This document shows, piece after piece, positions 55,110 through 64,000 of a stretch of 64,000 bases of DNA. The notes below the pieces were generated by a model, which made no database searches, was not told the origin of the DNA, and was given only the letters and a program-made list of their open reading frames with translations. Positions within the stretch are counted from its first letter, which is position 1. The number at the start of each line of letters is the position of its first letter. The stretch is from contig CM055279.1 in NCBI GenBank assembly GCA_029237695.1, forward strand, positions 55,129,530 through 55,193,529, read 5' to 3'. The position numbers and the translations under genes were made by a program. This stretch comes from Conchocele bisecta. Its lineage: Eukaryota; Mollusca; Bivalvia; Lucinida; Thyasiridae.

Positions 55110-56660
55110 CAGTCGAACCTGTGAACTACGACCGGCAAAGGCAAGTGGCCAAAGTGGTCGTTGTTGACAGGTAGTCGTTGTTCCAATGGTCGAACATTTT
55201 CCCGGTTTCACATCAAAGTCGGCCATGTATTTAAGCATTCTATTGTAATCTATATGCATGCATAGAAAACGTCTTGGCTGTATACACTTCCACCTGACGA
55301 TTCTCTATTGCACGATCGTGGAGTGTATCTGCTTTTCATCAATTAAAAATTGCATGAAAATGGCAAAAATAGTCAATTTATTTGGTTTTGTCATCTTGTT
55401 GTTAGTGTTCTGAACCCAGCCTCGCTTTGGAAATTATATACAAAGAGGAGTAATTATCTTCACGATAAGTATATCCCGCGGCTTGCTTTGGCGCACCATT
55501 TAATAGCTTGTCGTAATTACATGTAAGTGGTTTAATTAGCATGACCATTAGTATTTTGTTGTCTTATTCTCAATTTCACACCATCAGTTGAAATTAATAT
55601 ACGGTCATATAGCCGGCCTGTGAAAACCGTGATTTTTTTTGTAACAAAAATATTTCATTGAATGTGTCCAGTCGAGTAACCCACACGAGATAGGTGTCCA
55701 AATCAGGAGAGAACACCAGGCTTATTTGCTTTCTGTCCAATGTATACTATCCTGGTCAAGCCCGAATATTTAAGCAGCCTATGACGAATTGGCAATGTCC
55801 GCTAACGTAATTACTGATGTTTTTAATTAGAGATTCGCGAGCATTGTAAACCATGGGCAGACTACGCGAATCCACTGCCTGGTCTGGCCGCTAATGCACT
55901 AAGCCGGGATTTGTCGGAGATCGAGACCCAATTCATATAAACACGTTTGTCGTGTCACTTTAGACTGGTTCCCGGTAGTATTGTTTTGCTTGGGTACCAG
56001 TACCAGTCGACAGGGTACCAGTCTAGTGTGGACTACGTGACTGATGTCAGCAACCGCGTGTATTGATCTTTGATCCTTGTGCCCCGCGGTGTGAAATTTA
56101 CACTTGACAAGCTCGGTGTCTTTGAAGTCTTAGTCTTGTCACTGTAGACGAATCAGCATCGTGTAAACACAGTTTGCCAGCTAATGATTGAGTTTTATGA
56201 CTTGCGCGGAATTGCATTATGCCTATTGGAATACACGATACGGAATACATATCGGGAATTACCGTTAATCGAGTTATGCAATATTTTTCATGGAAAATGT
56301 TTAATGTCGCCAAAATGACACCGACCATATCGGGCAAGGTAAATGTTTTCAAAAGAATGCGAATGTAATTGATGACTAATTGGTTACGACCAGTTGCAAT
56401 TCAGATGATAGCGACCAGATTTTGATGAAAAGAAAATAGCTATAGTGCTATTTTTTTTTGCCGACAAAAACATGACATGGTCGCTATTCACATACAAATA
56501 TGCCGTGTGGGAATGAAAATAGCTGGTCGCTGGTCGCAGTTCGGGGGTGGTCGTTATTCCAAGGTCTTATAAAGAACAAAATTGGACGGGGGCGTTTTTA
56601 ACTGGCCGTTGTGGACAGGTGGTCGCTATTCCCAGGTGGTCGTTAACACAGGTTCGACTG
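55110..56660. mobile_element. TA-target element with CAGTCGAACCTGTG ends
   Basis: CAGTCGAACCTGTG and the complement of CACAGGTTCGACTG are inverted ends flanked by TA (55108-55109, 56661-56662). The unoccupied target GATGTACATCACTAGG is present at 57008. Sub-terminal GTGGTCGTTGTT / AGGTGGTCGTTAAC repeats. pogo/Tc-like ends; no transposase recognised. Confidence 0.8.
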
Positions 56661-57453
56661 TACATCACTAGGATATGAAGTTGTCCAAGTATGGTTGCTG
56701 TAGGCCCAGGAGTATTCCATCTACAAGCTTGACTAAAAACCTTAACCAAGGTTGACTGAAAACCTTAACCAAGGGGAATTAACTAAGTAATTCAAGGTTA
56801 AATGTAGGTGAAGGTCAAATATAGATCAGGGGTTATTGATGTACATCCCTTAAGGTTGTCCAAGTATGGTGTCTGTATGCACAATAGTATTCCATGTACA
56901 AGCTTGACTAAAAACCTTAACCAAGGTTGACTAAAAACCTTAAAGAAGAGGAATTAACTAAGTAATTCAAGGTTAAATGTAGGTCAAATATAGGTCAGGG
57001 GTTGTTGATGTACATCACTAGGAGATGAAGTTGTCCAAGTATGGTTGGTGTAGGGCCAGGAGTATTCCATCTACAAGCTTGACTAAAAACCTTAACCAAG
57101 GCGTGACGCTGACGCCGGGGTGACTAGTCGAGCTAAAAATGCATAGAATATAGTGATCATCAGCAAATATACTCATATCACATTTGGGAAATTTGGCAGC
57201 ATCAATTCTCATTATTTTGCAAGCATTACTGTGACATATTTCATGCTTTTGCGAGCGCCAATGTGCCCTTTTTTCAGGATTTTGTGCGCCTTTTTTGTAC
57301 ATCATGCTCTTTTTAAATCTATGGAATAGCACTAGTGGAGCCTCTCTAAACAGAACACCCTGGGGACCTCCACTGTAGGGAAACTTTAGTTTCCACTGCA
57401 ATTCAAGGTATGTAAGCTCCGTTTGTGAATTTTGCTATCATAATTTTCCATAC

Positions 57454-57601
57454 CCATATTTCCGTTGGCGACCGGCCTATCGGGAAACTTGACGCCGACG
57501 TCAAATTTACTCGTGATTTCCTGGACGTTGGCTCCGCGAGCTCCCATCACTGTGCGGTGGTATTGCTGAGATATCACGCACTCAACGCTCACCTGGGCTT
57601 C
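57454..57601 (-). CDS. HDLBP: Vigilin exon encoding the first half of KH11
   Basis: The exon is 148 bp: it starts in phase 0 after a TATTGTAG acceptor and leaves one base (G) for the next exon. It encodes EAQVSVECVISQQYHRTVMG, then ARGANVQEI and KFPDRP. GARG is an intact GxxG loop, so this KH unit should bind RNA normally. The donor G|GTATGG was chosen because only it leaves the single base needed to complete the Gly codon with the next exon, which starts GT-CGT-GGT. Reading on past the donor reaches a stop after about 23 codons that do not resemble vigilin. KH11 is the only domain here that is split by an intron (4.7 kb). Confidence 0.9.
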
Positions 57602-57810
57602 CTACAATACAAATCCAGAACAAAATATCATCATGTTTATCAGGCAAGGCTAGGAAATGCGTAGGAATTGCAACTGTTTCCAAACGGATAAACTCTATAT
57701 ATCAAAAGACAATACATATCCAGCGCTGGTGATAATTGAGAATACCATCAAGTGGCTAGAAATGCATAGGAATTCCAACTGTTTCCCAGATGAGTCTTAT
57801 AAACTGTATA

Positions 57811-57993
57811 TGTGGCTGTGACTGGAGCTCATGGTCCTGTAGCCTGATAATGATCTATATTGCTTGCAAGAAACACGACGATGGAATGGCGGAGAGTGTA
57901 GATACTGATCAGACTGTGTGGATGAACAGGATGATCTCGATCTACACTGGTCGCAAAACCCATAAGCCCCATTTCTCCAGTTATATCCACACA
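57811..57993. mobile_element. Palindromic MITE (CTGGAGAAATGG family)
   Basis: TGTGGCTGTGACTGGAG and CTCCAGTTATATCCACA are inverted, and CTACACTGGTCGCAAAACCC is typical of the family. Confidence 0.7.
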
Positions 57994-58521
57994 TCAAAAG
58001 ACAATAGCTACAGATAACACCAGGCTATTTATTGTCTTTTGGAATCCAGTTTATCGGGCAAGGCTGCGGCACGCGCCAGAATTAGGAACCAAGGAATTCC
58101 TACCATTCCCAGATGAGGCAGGTATCAAAAGGCTCGGGCATGGCATCCTATTTAAAGTTTATGAGCCGAGCCTGATAAACTTGGTATCAATGAGCAAATA
58201 TAGTGTGGCTTTAGTTGAAACGAATGTGTACATGTTACAAGCTTTGCATTGGCCGAATAGCTGCAAACACACACAAGTATTATTTAGGAAACAAAAAGTT
58301 CAGCGAAATAAAAATGAACAAATCTTCTCTGCGATTATTTGCATGCTAGCGGTGAGAATTACAGGCAACAAATTTTGAGAATATGTCCTCTGGACTCAAT
58401 TCTAATGAAATTCAAGACATATTCATGATGATATTTAAAGGGAGAAATAAGAAAATATAATGAATTTTCGTCTGCTATTTTTAAACTATTTATATCCCAC
58501 ACGTTTCCCAGCATGCAACAA

Positions 58522-58795
58522 GTTCAAAATTCTCTTCATCCCACAAGTACAAGATTAAATGGCATGAAATTATCCCACAAACACACAAGTGCCATTTAAT
58601 GCGTCATTTACAGCCAACAAAAGGGACAATTGAAATCAACAAATGAAAATCAACAAACCTGCTCAGCGGTTAATTTGAGAATTTTCTTTCCCGCAGAAGT
58701 ACATGATTAAATCGAAAGGTACGACGTTAGCTCACAAACACACGAGTGCCATTTAGAGCCAGACAACTAAAATTAACTAATTGAAATCAACGAAC
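58522..58795. repeat. Tandem intron/exon-end duplication next to KH10
   Basis: Two diverged units of about 140 bp share AAATTCTCTTC or AATTTTCTTTC, CACAAGTACAAGATTAAAT, CACAAACACACAAGTGCCAT and TGAAATCAAC, and a third partial unit continues into the KH10 exon itself. The unit boundary therefore crosses the 5' splice site. Confidence 0.7.
58659..58688 (-). pseudogene. Duplicated fragment of the KH10 exon 3' end
   Basis: Thirty bases on the minus strand read KKILKLTAEQ followed by GTTTGT, mirroring the real exon end KRILEIVAEQ followed by GTTCGT. It lies about 140 bp downstream of the true donor in gene orientation. Both copies are followed by related intron sequence (AAATCAAC, then CACAAACACACAAGTGCC-type sequence), so exon end and intron were duplicated together. 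Confidence 0.7.
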
Positions 58796-59014
58796 CTGCT
58801 CGGCGACAATTTCGAGAATTCTCTTCCTTGCCCCCTCCACACAGTCCTTGGACCCTTTGATGATGACGCGGTCGCTCTTTACGCCACTGCGGGGGAAACT
58901 GACAGTAACTCCACCGTACTCATCCGCGATTTTACGGAGCACGTCGCCACGCTTCGCCACAAAATGTTTGTGATGTTTTGGGTCAACGTTCACCTCACCC
59001 TCCACTACGTTTTC
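58796..59014 (-). CDS. HDLBP: Vigilin exon encoding KH domain 10
   Basis: Vigilin is a cytoplasmic RNA-binding protein built from 14 or so KH domains; it binds mRNAs and tRNAs and associates with ribosomes and the ER (family knowledge). The exon is 219 bp, 73 codons, phase 0 at both ends. On the minus strand the acceptor is a pyrimidine-rich tract ending TTACAG, then codons for ENVVEGEVNVD; the domain continues with KRGDVLRKIADEYGG and VSFPRSG and ends EIVAEQ. The loop reads AKRG, so the first glycine of the usual GxxG is missing; vertebrate KH10 is also irregular here, which suggests reduced nucleic-acid contact. The donor GTTCGT is weak, but the phase-0 join to the next exon (EAQVSVECV) supports it. 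Earlier exons lie beyond the window. Numbering follows human vigilin and is inferred. Confidence 0.92.
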
Positions 59015-59020
59015 CTGTAA

Positions 59021-59120
59021 GTGAAAAAAAGTGAAAGTGAATGGGTTTAACGTCCCAGCAACATCTAAGGTCATATAGAGACGGGACACAGGATAGTCTC
59101 AACCTACAGACCAGTGCCTG
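59021..59120 (-). repeat. SINE fragment abutting the KH10 acceptor
   Basis: Plus strand: GTGAAAAAAAGTGAAAGTGA, ATGGGTTTAACGTCCCAGCA, TCTAAGGTCATATAGAGACG. On the minus strand its GTTAAACCCATTCACTTTCAC tail runs into CTTACAG of the KH10 exon. Confidence 0.7.
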
Positions 59121-59562
59121 TAAGTGAAGGTTCAATATAGTTTACTCTCGATAAATGTACATTGTTTTCATGGCCGAAAATTCGAAAACCGAACAAGACG
59201 CTGAGATAGTAGAATCAATGTCTTGATGAAAATTCGAAAACAGCGAGATAATAGACTATTCCAATACTCACAAGTTCCTTGATGAGGACTTAAAAACACA
59301 TTTCTTGATGAAAATTCGAAGAAAACAAGAGTGCATGGGCCTTTATCAAGAAATGGATTTTTAAAATCTTCATAAACGCCCATGGATGAAAATTCAAAAA
59401 CAGAATGAAACAGTGAGATAGTAGCATCCATTTCTTGAATCCATTTTCAGGCCCATGGCTGCAAATTCGAAAACATAGTCAAACAGTGAGATTGTAGACT
59501 ATTCCGACACTCACGAGTGCTTTGAGGACTTCTTGATAAAAGGCAGATCGCCGAAAATTAAA
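59121..59562. repeat. Imperfect AAAATTCGAAAAC repeats in the intron upstream of KH10
   Basis: GATGAAAATTCGAAAACAG-like segments recur at about 59170, 59227, 59311, 59388 and 59463, along with TTTCTTGATGAAAATTCG and GAGATAGTAGA. No period is strict. No gene. Confidence 0.55.
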
Positions 59563-60165
59563 ACTAGATGGCCGCGACCTGCATGTCGCGCCTTGTGGCG
59601 AGGCATGGACACTAAAAATATATAGTATAACAAAAAACTTTAACCAAAAAACTTAACCAAAAACTTTAACCGGACACACGTACGTACGTACGTACGTACG
59701 TACGTACGTACGTACGTACGTACGTACGCCAAAGTGCCGACTATATCGCGATTTCCGCAAGCGGGGTGAAAAAAACTTTAACCAAAAACTTCAAAGTAAT
59801 TTGACCTTGACATTGGGCACAGGGGCCGCACGGGAGGGGGGTAGAATGAAAATATAGATGATGATAAACACCCATGTGAAGTTTCAAGGTAATGGGCAAA
59901 GCAGTTGCAGAGATATAGTATAACGAAAAACTTTAACCAAAAAACTTAACCAAAAAACTTAACTAAAAACTTTAACCGAAAAACTTAACCAAAAAACTTA
60001 ACCAAAAACTTCAAAGTAATTTGACCATGACATTGGGCACAGGGGCCGCACGGGAGGGGGGTAGAATGAATATATAGATATGATAAACACCCATGTGAAG
60101 TTTCAAGGTAATAATGGGCAAAGCAGTTCCTGAGATATAGTATAACGAAAAACTTTAACCACAAC
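59563..60165 (+). repeat. Composite repeat, ancestral-type long units (second copy)
   Basis: Head CTAGATGGCCGCGACCTGCA, repeats of AACCAAAAAACTTAACC, a pure ACGT microsatellite (about 59677-59728), a tail-type hairpin ATCGCGATTTCCGCAAGCGG, and two bodies with TTTGACCTTGACATTGGG and GGGCCGCACGGGAGGGGGGT. It closely parallels 17325-18035. Confidence 0.7.
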
Positions 60166-60258
60166 AATTCCGCGGAATCAAATGTCTCGCCTTGTCCCGC
60201 CGCCTTGACCTCGAACCTGGGCCAGAAAGCAATTTTCACTGGCCCGAACATATTATAC

Positions 60259-60320
60259 AATTATTGACTAGTGAGCCATAGAATATCAGATTATATTCTT
60301 TGGCTCACTAGTCAATAATT
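60259..60320. repeat. Inverted repeat with exact 20-bp arms
   Basis: AATTATTGACTAGTGAGCCA (60259-60278) pairs with 60301-60320; the centre TAGAATAT/ATATTC extends the stem with a small gap. It lies at the end of an ACAATTCCGCGGAAT-headed repeat fragment (60172). Confidence 0.8.
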
Positions 60321-60370
60321 GTTTTAGTATATGATAATAGTCGGTATATAGCACCTTATGCTACTAGACA

Positions 60371-60950
60371 ACAAGAAACGAGGCAAAGCCACGAAGGCCA
60401 GGTTTTTTCCAAGCATAGACACTTGGATAACATAATTATACCCACATTTTGTAGATTAGATGGCCGTGGCCTGCATGTCGTGCCTTGGGGCGAGGCATGG
60501 ACACTAAAAAAATAGATATAGTAGATGGAAAAACTTTTAACCAAAAAAGTTTAACCGGACACACGGACAAACGGACGGACGTATGCCAAAATGCCGACGA
60601 TATCGCGCTTTCCGCAAGCAGGTGCGACAATGATGATAAACACCCATGTGAAGTATCAAGGTAATGGGTGAAGCAGTTGCAGAGATATAGTACACAAAAA
60701 AACTTTAACAAAAAAATTAAAAGTAATTTAACCTTGACATTGGGCACAGGGGCCGCACGGTTGGGGGGTAGAATGAAAATATGGATGATGATAAACACCC
60801 ATGTGAAGTTTGAAGGTAATGGGCGAAGCAGTTGCAGAGATATAGTATAACAAAAAAGTTTTAACCAAAAAACTTTAACCAGACGTACGTTAAAAAGTTA
60901 ACATTGAAAATGGCTAAGTCAATTACGTAGAAATAATAGGTGAAGGTAAA
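60371..60950 (+). mobile_element. Composite satellite element C, truncated by the next copy
   Basis: Starts ACAAGAAACGAGGCAAAGCC, has the head, one 149-bp unit and one ancestral-type unit, then a short piece of the 195-bp array before a new head begins at 60951. Confidence 0.7.
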
Positions 60951-63326
60951 ACAAGAAACGAGGCAAAGCCACGAAGGCCAGGTTTTTTCCAAGCATAGAC
61001 ACTTGGATAACATAATTATACCCACTTTTTGTAGACTAGATGGCCGTGGCCTGCATGTCGTGCCTTGGGGCGAGGCATGGACACTAAAAAAATAGATATA
61101 GTAGATGGAAAAACTTTAACCAAAAAACTTTAACCGGACACACGGACGAACGGACGGACGTATGACAAAAAGCTGACGATATCGCGCTTTCCGCAAGCAG
61201 GTGTGACAATGATGATAAACACCCATGTGAAGTATCAAGGTATTGGGTGAAGCAGTTGCAGAGATATAGTACACGAAAAAACTTTAACAAAAAAATTCAA
61301 AGTAATTTGAACTTGACATAGGGCACAGGATCGCGCTTTCCGCAAGCAGGTGCGACAATGATGATAAACACCCATGTGAAGTATCAAGGTATTGGGTGAA
61401 GCAGTTGCAGAGATATAGTACACAAAAAAAAATTAACAAAACAATTCAAAGTAATTTGACCTTGACATTGGGCACAGGATCGCGCTTTCCGCAAGCAGGT
61501 GCAACAATGATGATAAACACCCATGTGAAGTATCAAGGTATTGGGTGAAGCAGTCGCAGAGATATAGTACACGAAAAAACTTTAACAAAAAAATTCAAAG
61601 TAATTTGACCTTGACATTGGGCACAGGATCACGCTTTCCGCAAGCAGGTGCAACAATGATGATAAACACCCATGTGAAGTATGAAGGTATTGGGTGAAGC
61701 AGTTGCAGAGATATAGTACACGAAAAAACTTTAACAAAAAAATTCAAAGTAATTTGACCTTGACATTGGGCACAGGATCGCGCTTTCCGCAAGCAGGTGC
61801 GACAATGATGATAAACACCCATGTGAAGTATCAAGGTATTGGGTGAAGCAGTTGCAGAGATATAGTACAAGAAAAAACTTTAACAAAAAAATTCAAAGTA
61901 ATTTGACCTTGACATTGGGCACAGGATCGCGCTTTCCGCAAGCAGGTGCGACAATGATGATAAACACCCATGTGAAGTATCAAGGTATTGGGTGAAGCAG
62001 TTGCAGAGATATAGTACACAAAAAAACTTTAACAAAAAAATTCAAAGTAATTTGACCTTGACATTGGCCACAGGATCGCGCTTTCCGCAAGCAGGTGCGA
62101 CAATGATGATAAACACCCATGTGAAGTATCAAGGTATTGGGTGAAGCAGTTGCAGAGATATAGTACACAAACAAATTCAAAGTAATTTGACCTTGACATT
62201 GGGCACAGGATCGCGCTTTCCGCAAGCAGGTGCGACAATGATGATAAACACCCATGTGAAGTATCAAGGTATTGGGTGAAGCAGTTGCAGAGATATAGTA
62301 CACGAAAAAACTTTAACAAAAAAATTCAAAGTAATCTGACCTTGACATTGGGCACAGGTTCGCGCTTTCCGCAAGCAGGTGCGACAATGATGATAAACAC
62401 CCATGTGAAGTATCAAGGTATTGGGTGAAGCAGTTGCAGAGATATAGTACACGAAAAAAATTTAACAAAAAAATTCAAAGTAATTTGACCTTGACATTGG
62501 GCATAGGGGCCACACGGTTGGGGGTTAGAATGAAAATATGGATGATGATAAACACCCATGTGAAGTTTCAAGGTAATGGGCGAAGCAGTTGCAGAGATAT
62601 AGTATAACGAAAAAGTTTTAACCAAAAAACTTTAACCAGACATACGTTAAAAAGTTAACATTGAAAATGGCTAAGTCAATTACGTAGAAATAATAGGTGA
62701 AGGTGAAAAAATTGTCACATGTTGGATAGTTGTATGTGGTAGGCACCCCTTGGTTATTTGTAAGCTGTGAAATTTGTTTGGTGGGTAGGACCCCCCCCTA
62801 GGTGGTACAGTACCAAAGAAATGGACTTAAACACGAAAAACTTAACATTGGGTTAAAAAACGCGAAAACTTAACATTGAAAATGGCTAAGTCGACACTTG
62901 CGCGGAAAAAATGGGTGAAGTTAAAAAAAAAAGTAACATGTTGGATAGTGATATGTGGTGAGCACCCCTTGATTATGAAGCTGTGAAAGTTTGGTGGTCC
63001 TAGGTGGTACAGTACCAAAGAAATGGACTTAAACACGAAAACTTAACATTGTAAACGCGAAAACTTAACATTGAAAATGGCTAAGTCGACTACGCGGAAA
63101 AAATGGGTCAAGATAAAAAAAAAGTAACATGTTGGATAGTGATATGTGGTGAGCACCCCTTGATTATGAAGCTGTGGAAGTTTGGTGGTCCTAGGTGGTA
63201 CAGTAACAAAGAAATGGACTCAAACACGAAAACTTAACATTGATTGTGGACGCCGCCCGCGGCCGCCCACCCGCCCGGCTTTCGCCAATCCAATAGCCTG
63301 GATTTTTTTTCAAAAAACCTGGCTAA
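60951..63326 (+). mobile_element. Composite satellite element E
   Basis: Complete order: ACAAGAAACGAGGC start, head, nine 149-bp units (61180-62480), one ancestral unit, 195-bp-type units (62635-63245), CCCG tract and GCCTGGATTTTTTTT / TGGCTAA end. One monomer (about 62060-62200) lost the ACTTTAACAAAA stretch. The satellite frames (MYYISATASPNTLILHMGVY) are artefacts of the 149-bp period. Confidence 0.75.
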
Positions 63327-63354
63327 AAATGGAAAAAGAATTTAAAAAAAAACA

Positions 63355-64000
63355 ACAAGAAACGAGGCCACTTTTTGTAGACTAGATGGCCGTGGCCTGC
63401 ATGTCGCGCCTTGGGGCGAGGCATGGACACTAAAAAAAGAGATATAGTAGATGGAAAAACTTTAACCGGACACACAGACGGCGGACGGACGGACGGACGG
63501 ACGGACGGACGGACGGACGGACGGACGGACGGACGTTCTTACATTAGGGTACTTATGTGGCTTATCACATGTTAAATATTAGCCACATAAAACAATTTTT
63601 AGCCACATAAAACGATTTTTTAGGTGGCTAATTATAACCAACCCTATCCTTTAACAAGTCCATAACCCTGTGAGGCTAGCCACATAAGTACCCTAATGTG
63701 TGCCCGGACGGACGGACGGACGGACGGACGGACGGACGGACGGACGACGATATCACGCTTTCCGCAAGCGGGCGCGACGATGATGATAAACACCCATGTG
63801 AAGTATCAAGGTAATGGGTGAAGCAGTTGCAGAGATATAGTACACAAAAAAATCAAAGTAATTTGACCTTGACATTGGGCACAGGGGCCGCACGGTTGGG
63901 GGATAAATTGAAAATATGGATGATGATAAACACCCATGTAAAGTTTCAAGGTAATGGGCGAAGCAGTTGCAGAGATATAGTATAACGAAAAACTTTAACC
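63355..64000 (+). mobile_element. Composite satellite element F, cut by the window end
   Basis: ACAAGAAACGAGGC joins directly to CACTTTTTGTAGACTAGATG, deleting about 60 bp of the usual start. Two long GGAC runs (63480-63535, 63706-63745) flank a MITE. Then follow the hairpin CACGCTTTCCGCAAGCGGGC, one 149-bp-like unit, and an ancestral-type unit running off the window. Confidence 0.7.
63541..63700. mobile_element. MITE with TTAGGGTACTTATGTGGCT ends in a GGAC tract
   Basis: ATTAGGGTACTTATGTGGCT and AGCCACATAAGTACCCTAAT are exact 20-bp inverted ends. The interior has three AGCCACATAAAAC copies. GGACGTTCTTAC and GTGCCCGGAC flank it, as in the copy at 41334. Confidence 0.8.

Larger units (their letters stand above)
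53490..57137 (-). mobile_element. Pearl/HINE-like repeat element interrupted by two transposons
   Basis: Head ACAAGAGCTGTAGGAGAACA, then units of about 180 bp with AACCTTAACCAAGG, GTTAAATGTAGGTCAAGGTC and GTCCAAGTATGGTTGCTGTA (53590-53720, 54979-55109, 56661-57105), ending TGACGCTGACGCC and ACTAGTCGAGCTAA. Here the AGGTCAAGGTCA orientation is on the plus strand, opposite to the other arrays. Two TA-target elements split it. Confidence 0.65.
52758..57453 (-). other. Vigilin intron inside KH11 (4.7 kb)
   Basis: G|GTATGG and CACTTTTCAG bound this intron. It contains two SINE copies next to the downstream exon (52761-53240), a 40-base G run, and a pearl/HINE-like repeat element (about 53490-57137) into which two TA-flanked transposons have inserted. 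Positions 57140-57453 are unremarkable. Confidence 0.75.
57602..58795 (-). other. Vigilin intron between KH10 and KH11 (1.2 kb)
   Basis: GTTCGT and TTGTAG bound this intron. It holds a palindromic MITE (57811-57993), short duplicated segments (CAAGGCTAGGAAATG-like, 57650 and 58040), and a block at 58522-58795 in which intron plus the 3' end of the KH10 exon is tandemly duplicated. Confidence 0.75.

Noticed and set aside
13379..63326. Firm assignment of the composite satellites to Helitrons
   Set aside because: The end folds and finishes in CTAA, but copies do not show a consistent A-T insertion site and one copy may have an AAAAAT duplication; no Rep/helicase sequence is present.
63541..63700. 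TTAGGG at element ends as telomeric repeat
   Set aside because: Single TTAGGG occurrences within inverted ends, no tandem array.

Overview
This is eukaryotic, AT-rich, repeat-dominated DNA, most likely from a mollusc and probably a bivalve. The taxon is an inference. It rests on split exons of an animal-type vigilin, on tandem 130-180 bp core arrays flanked by conserved heads and hairpin tails (the layout of bivalve pearl/Helentron-associated elements), and on tRNA-derived SINEs ending in GTTAAAC plus a simple repeat. There are no prokaryotic operons and no CRISPR arrays, and I saw no convincing tRNA or rRNA gene.

The one clear host gene is the 3' half of vigilin (HDLBP, the multi-KH RNA-binding protein), on the minus strand. 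It enters from beyond position 64000 and stops at 29455. Seven coding exons were placed by splice signals, reading phase and protein similarity: KH10 (58796-59014), KH11 in two pieces (57454-57601, 52645-52757), KH12 (52013-52252), KH13 (43136-43357), KH14 (30094-30309) and the C-terminal tail with the stop (29455-29676). All phases join without a break. KH10, KH12, KH13 and KH14 each sit in one phase 0-0 exon, so duplicating such an exon would keep the frame. The introns contain decayed copies of pieces of these exons: KH13 starts at 43652 and 48253, and a KH10 end at 58659.

Positions 1-4100 hold a broken minus-strand copy of a large multicopy invertebrate ORF of unknown function, cut by palindromic elements. 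One of these is an exact 1133-bp foldback at 2736-3868 with an 8-bp target duplication. Positions 4100-29000 are intergenic: TIR elements, SINEs, a 168-bp array (8.7-9.4 kb), a 176-bp array (11.6-13.4 kb), a composite 149/195-bp satellite element (13.4-15.6 kb), a Tc1 remnant (15.7-16.3 kb), a SINE cluster (16-22 kb), a 31-bp minisatellite (22.7 kb) and foldbacks (26-27.4 kb). From 29.4 kb on, the large vigilin introns carry a 137-bp array split by a hAT element, itself hit by a composite satellite element (31.2-39.2 kb), further composites (40.9-42.2 and 60.4-64 kb), TTAA elements (43.7-51.7 kb), and TA-flanked pogo/Tc-like elements (48.7, 50.0, 53.7, 55.1 kb).

The most interesting signals are: (1) SINE tails that abut vigilin splice sites and seem to supply polypyrimidine tracts; (2) decayed exon fragments in vigilin introns; (3) several otherwise different repeat families that share one 3' architecture, a GGAC-type run followed by a hairpin with a C-TTC-G loop; (4) a 149-bp satellite monomer that looks like a fusion of such a hairpin with the element body; and (5) the TGACCTTGAC motif in nearly every array, mostly on one strand.
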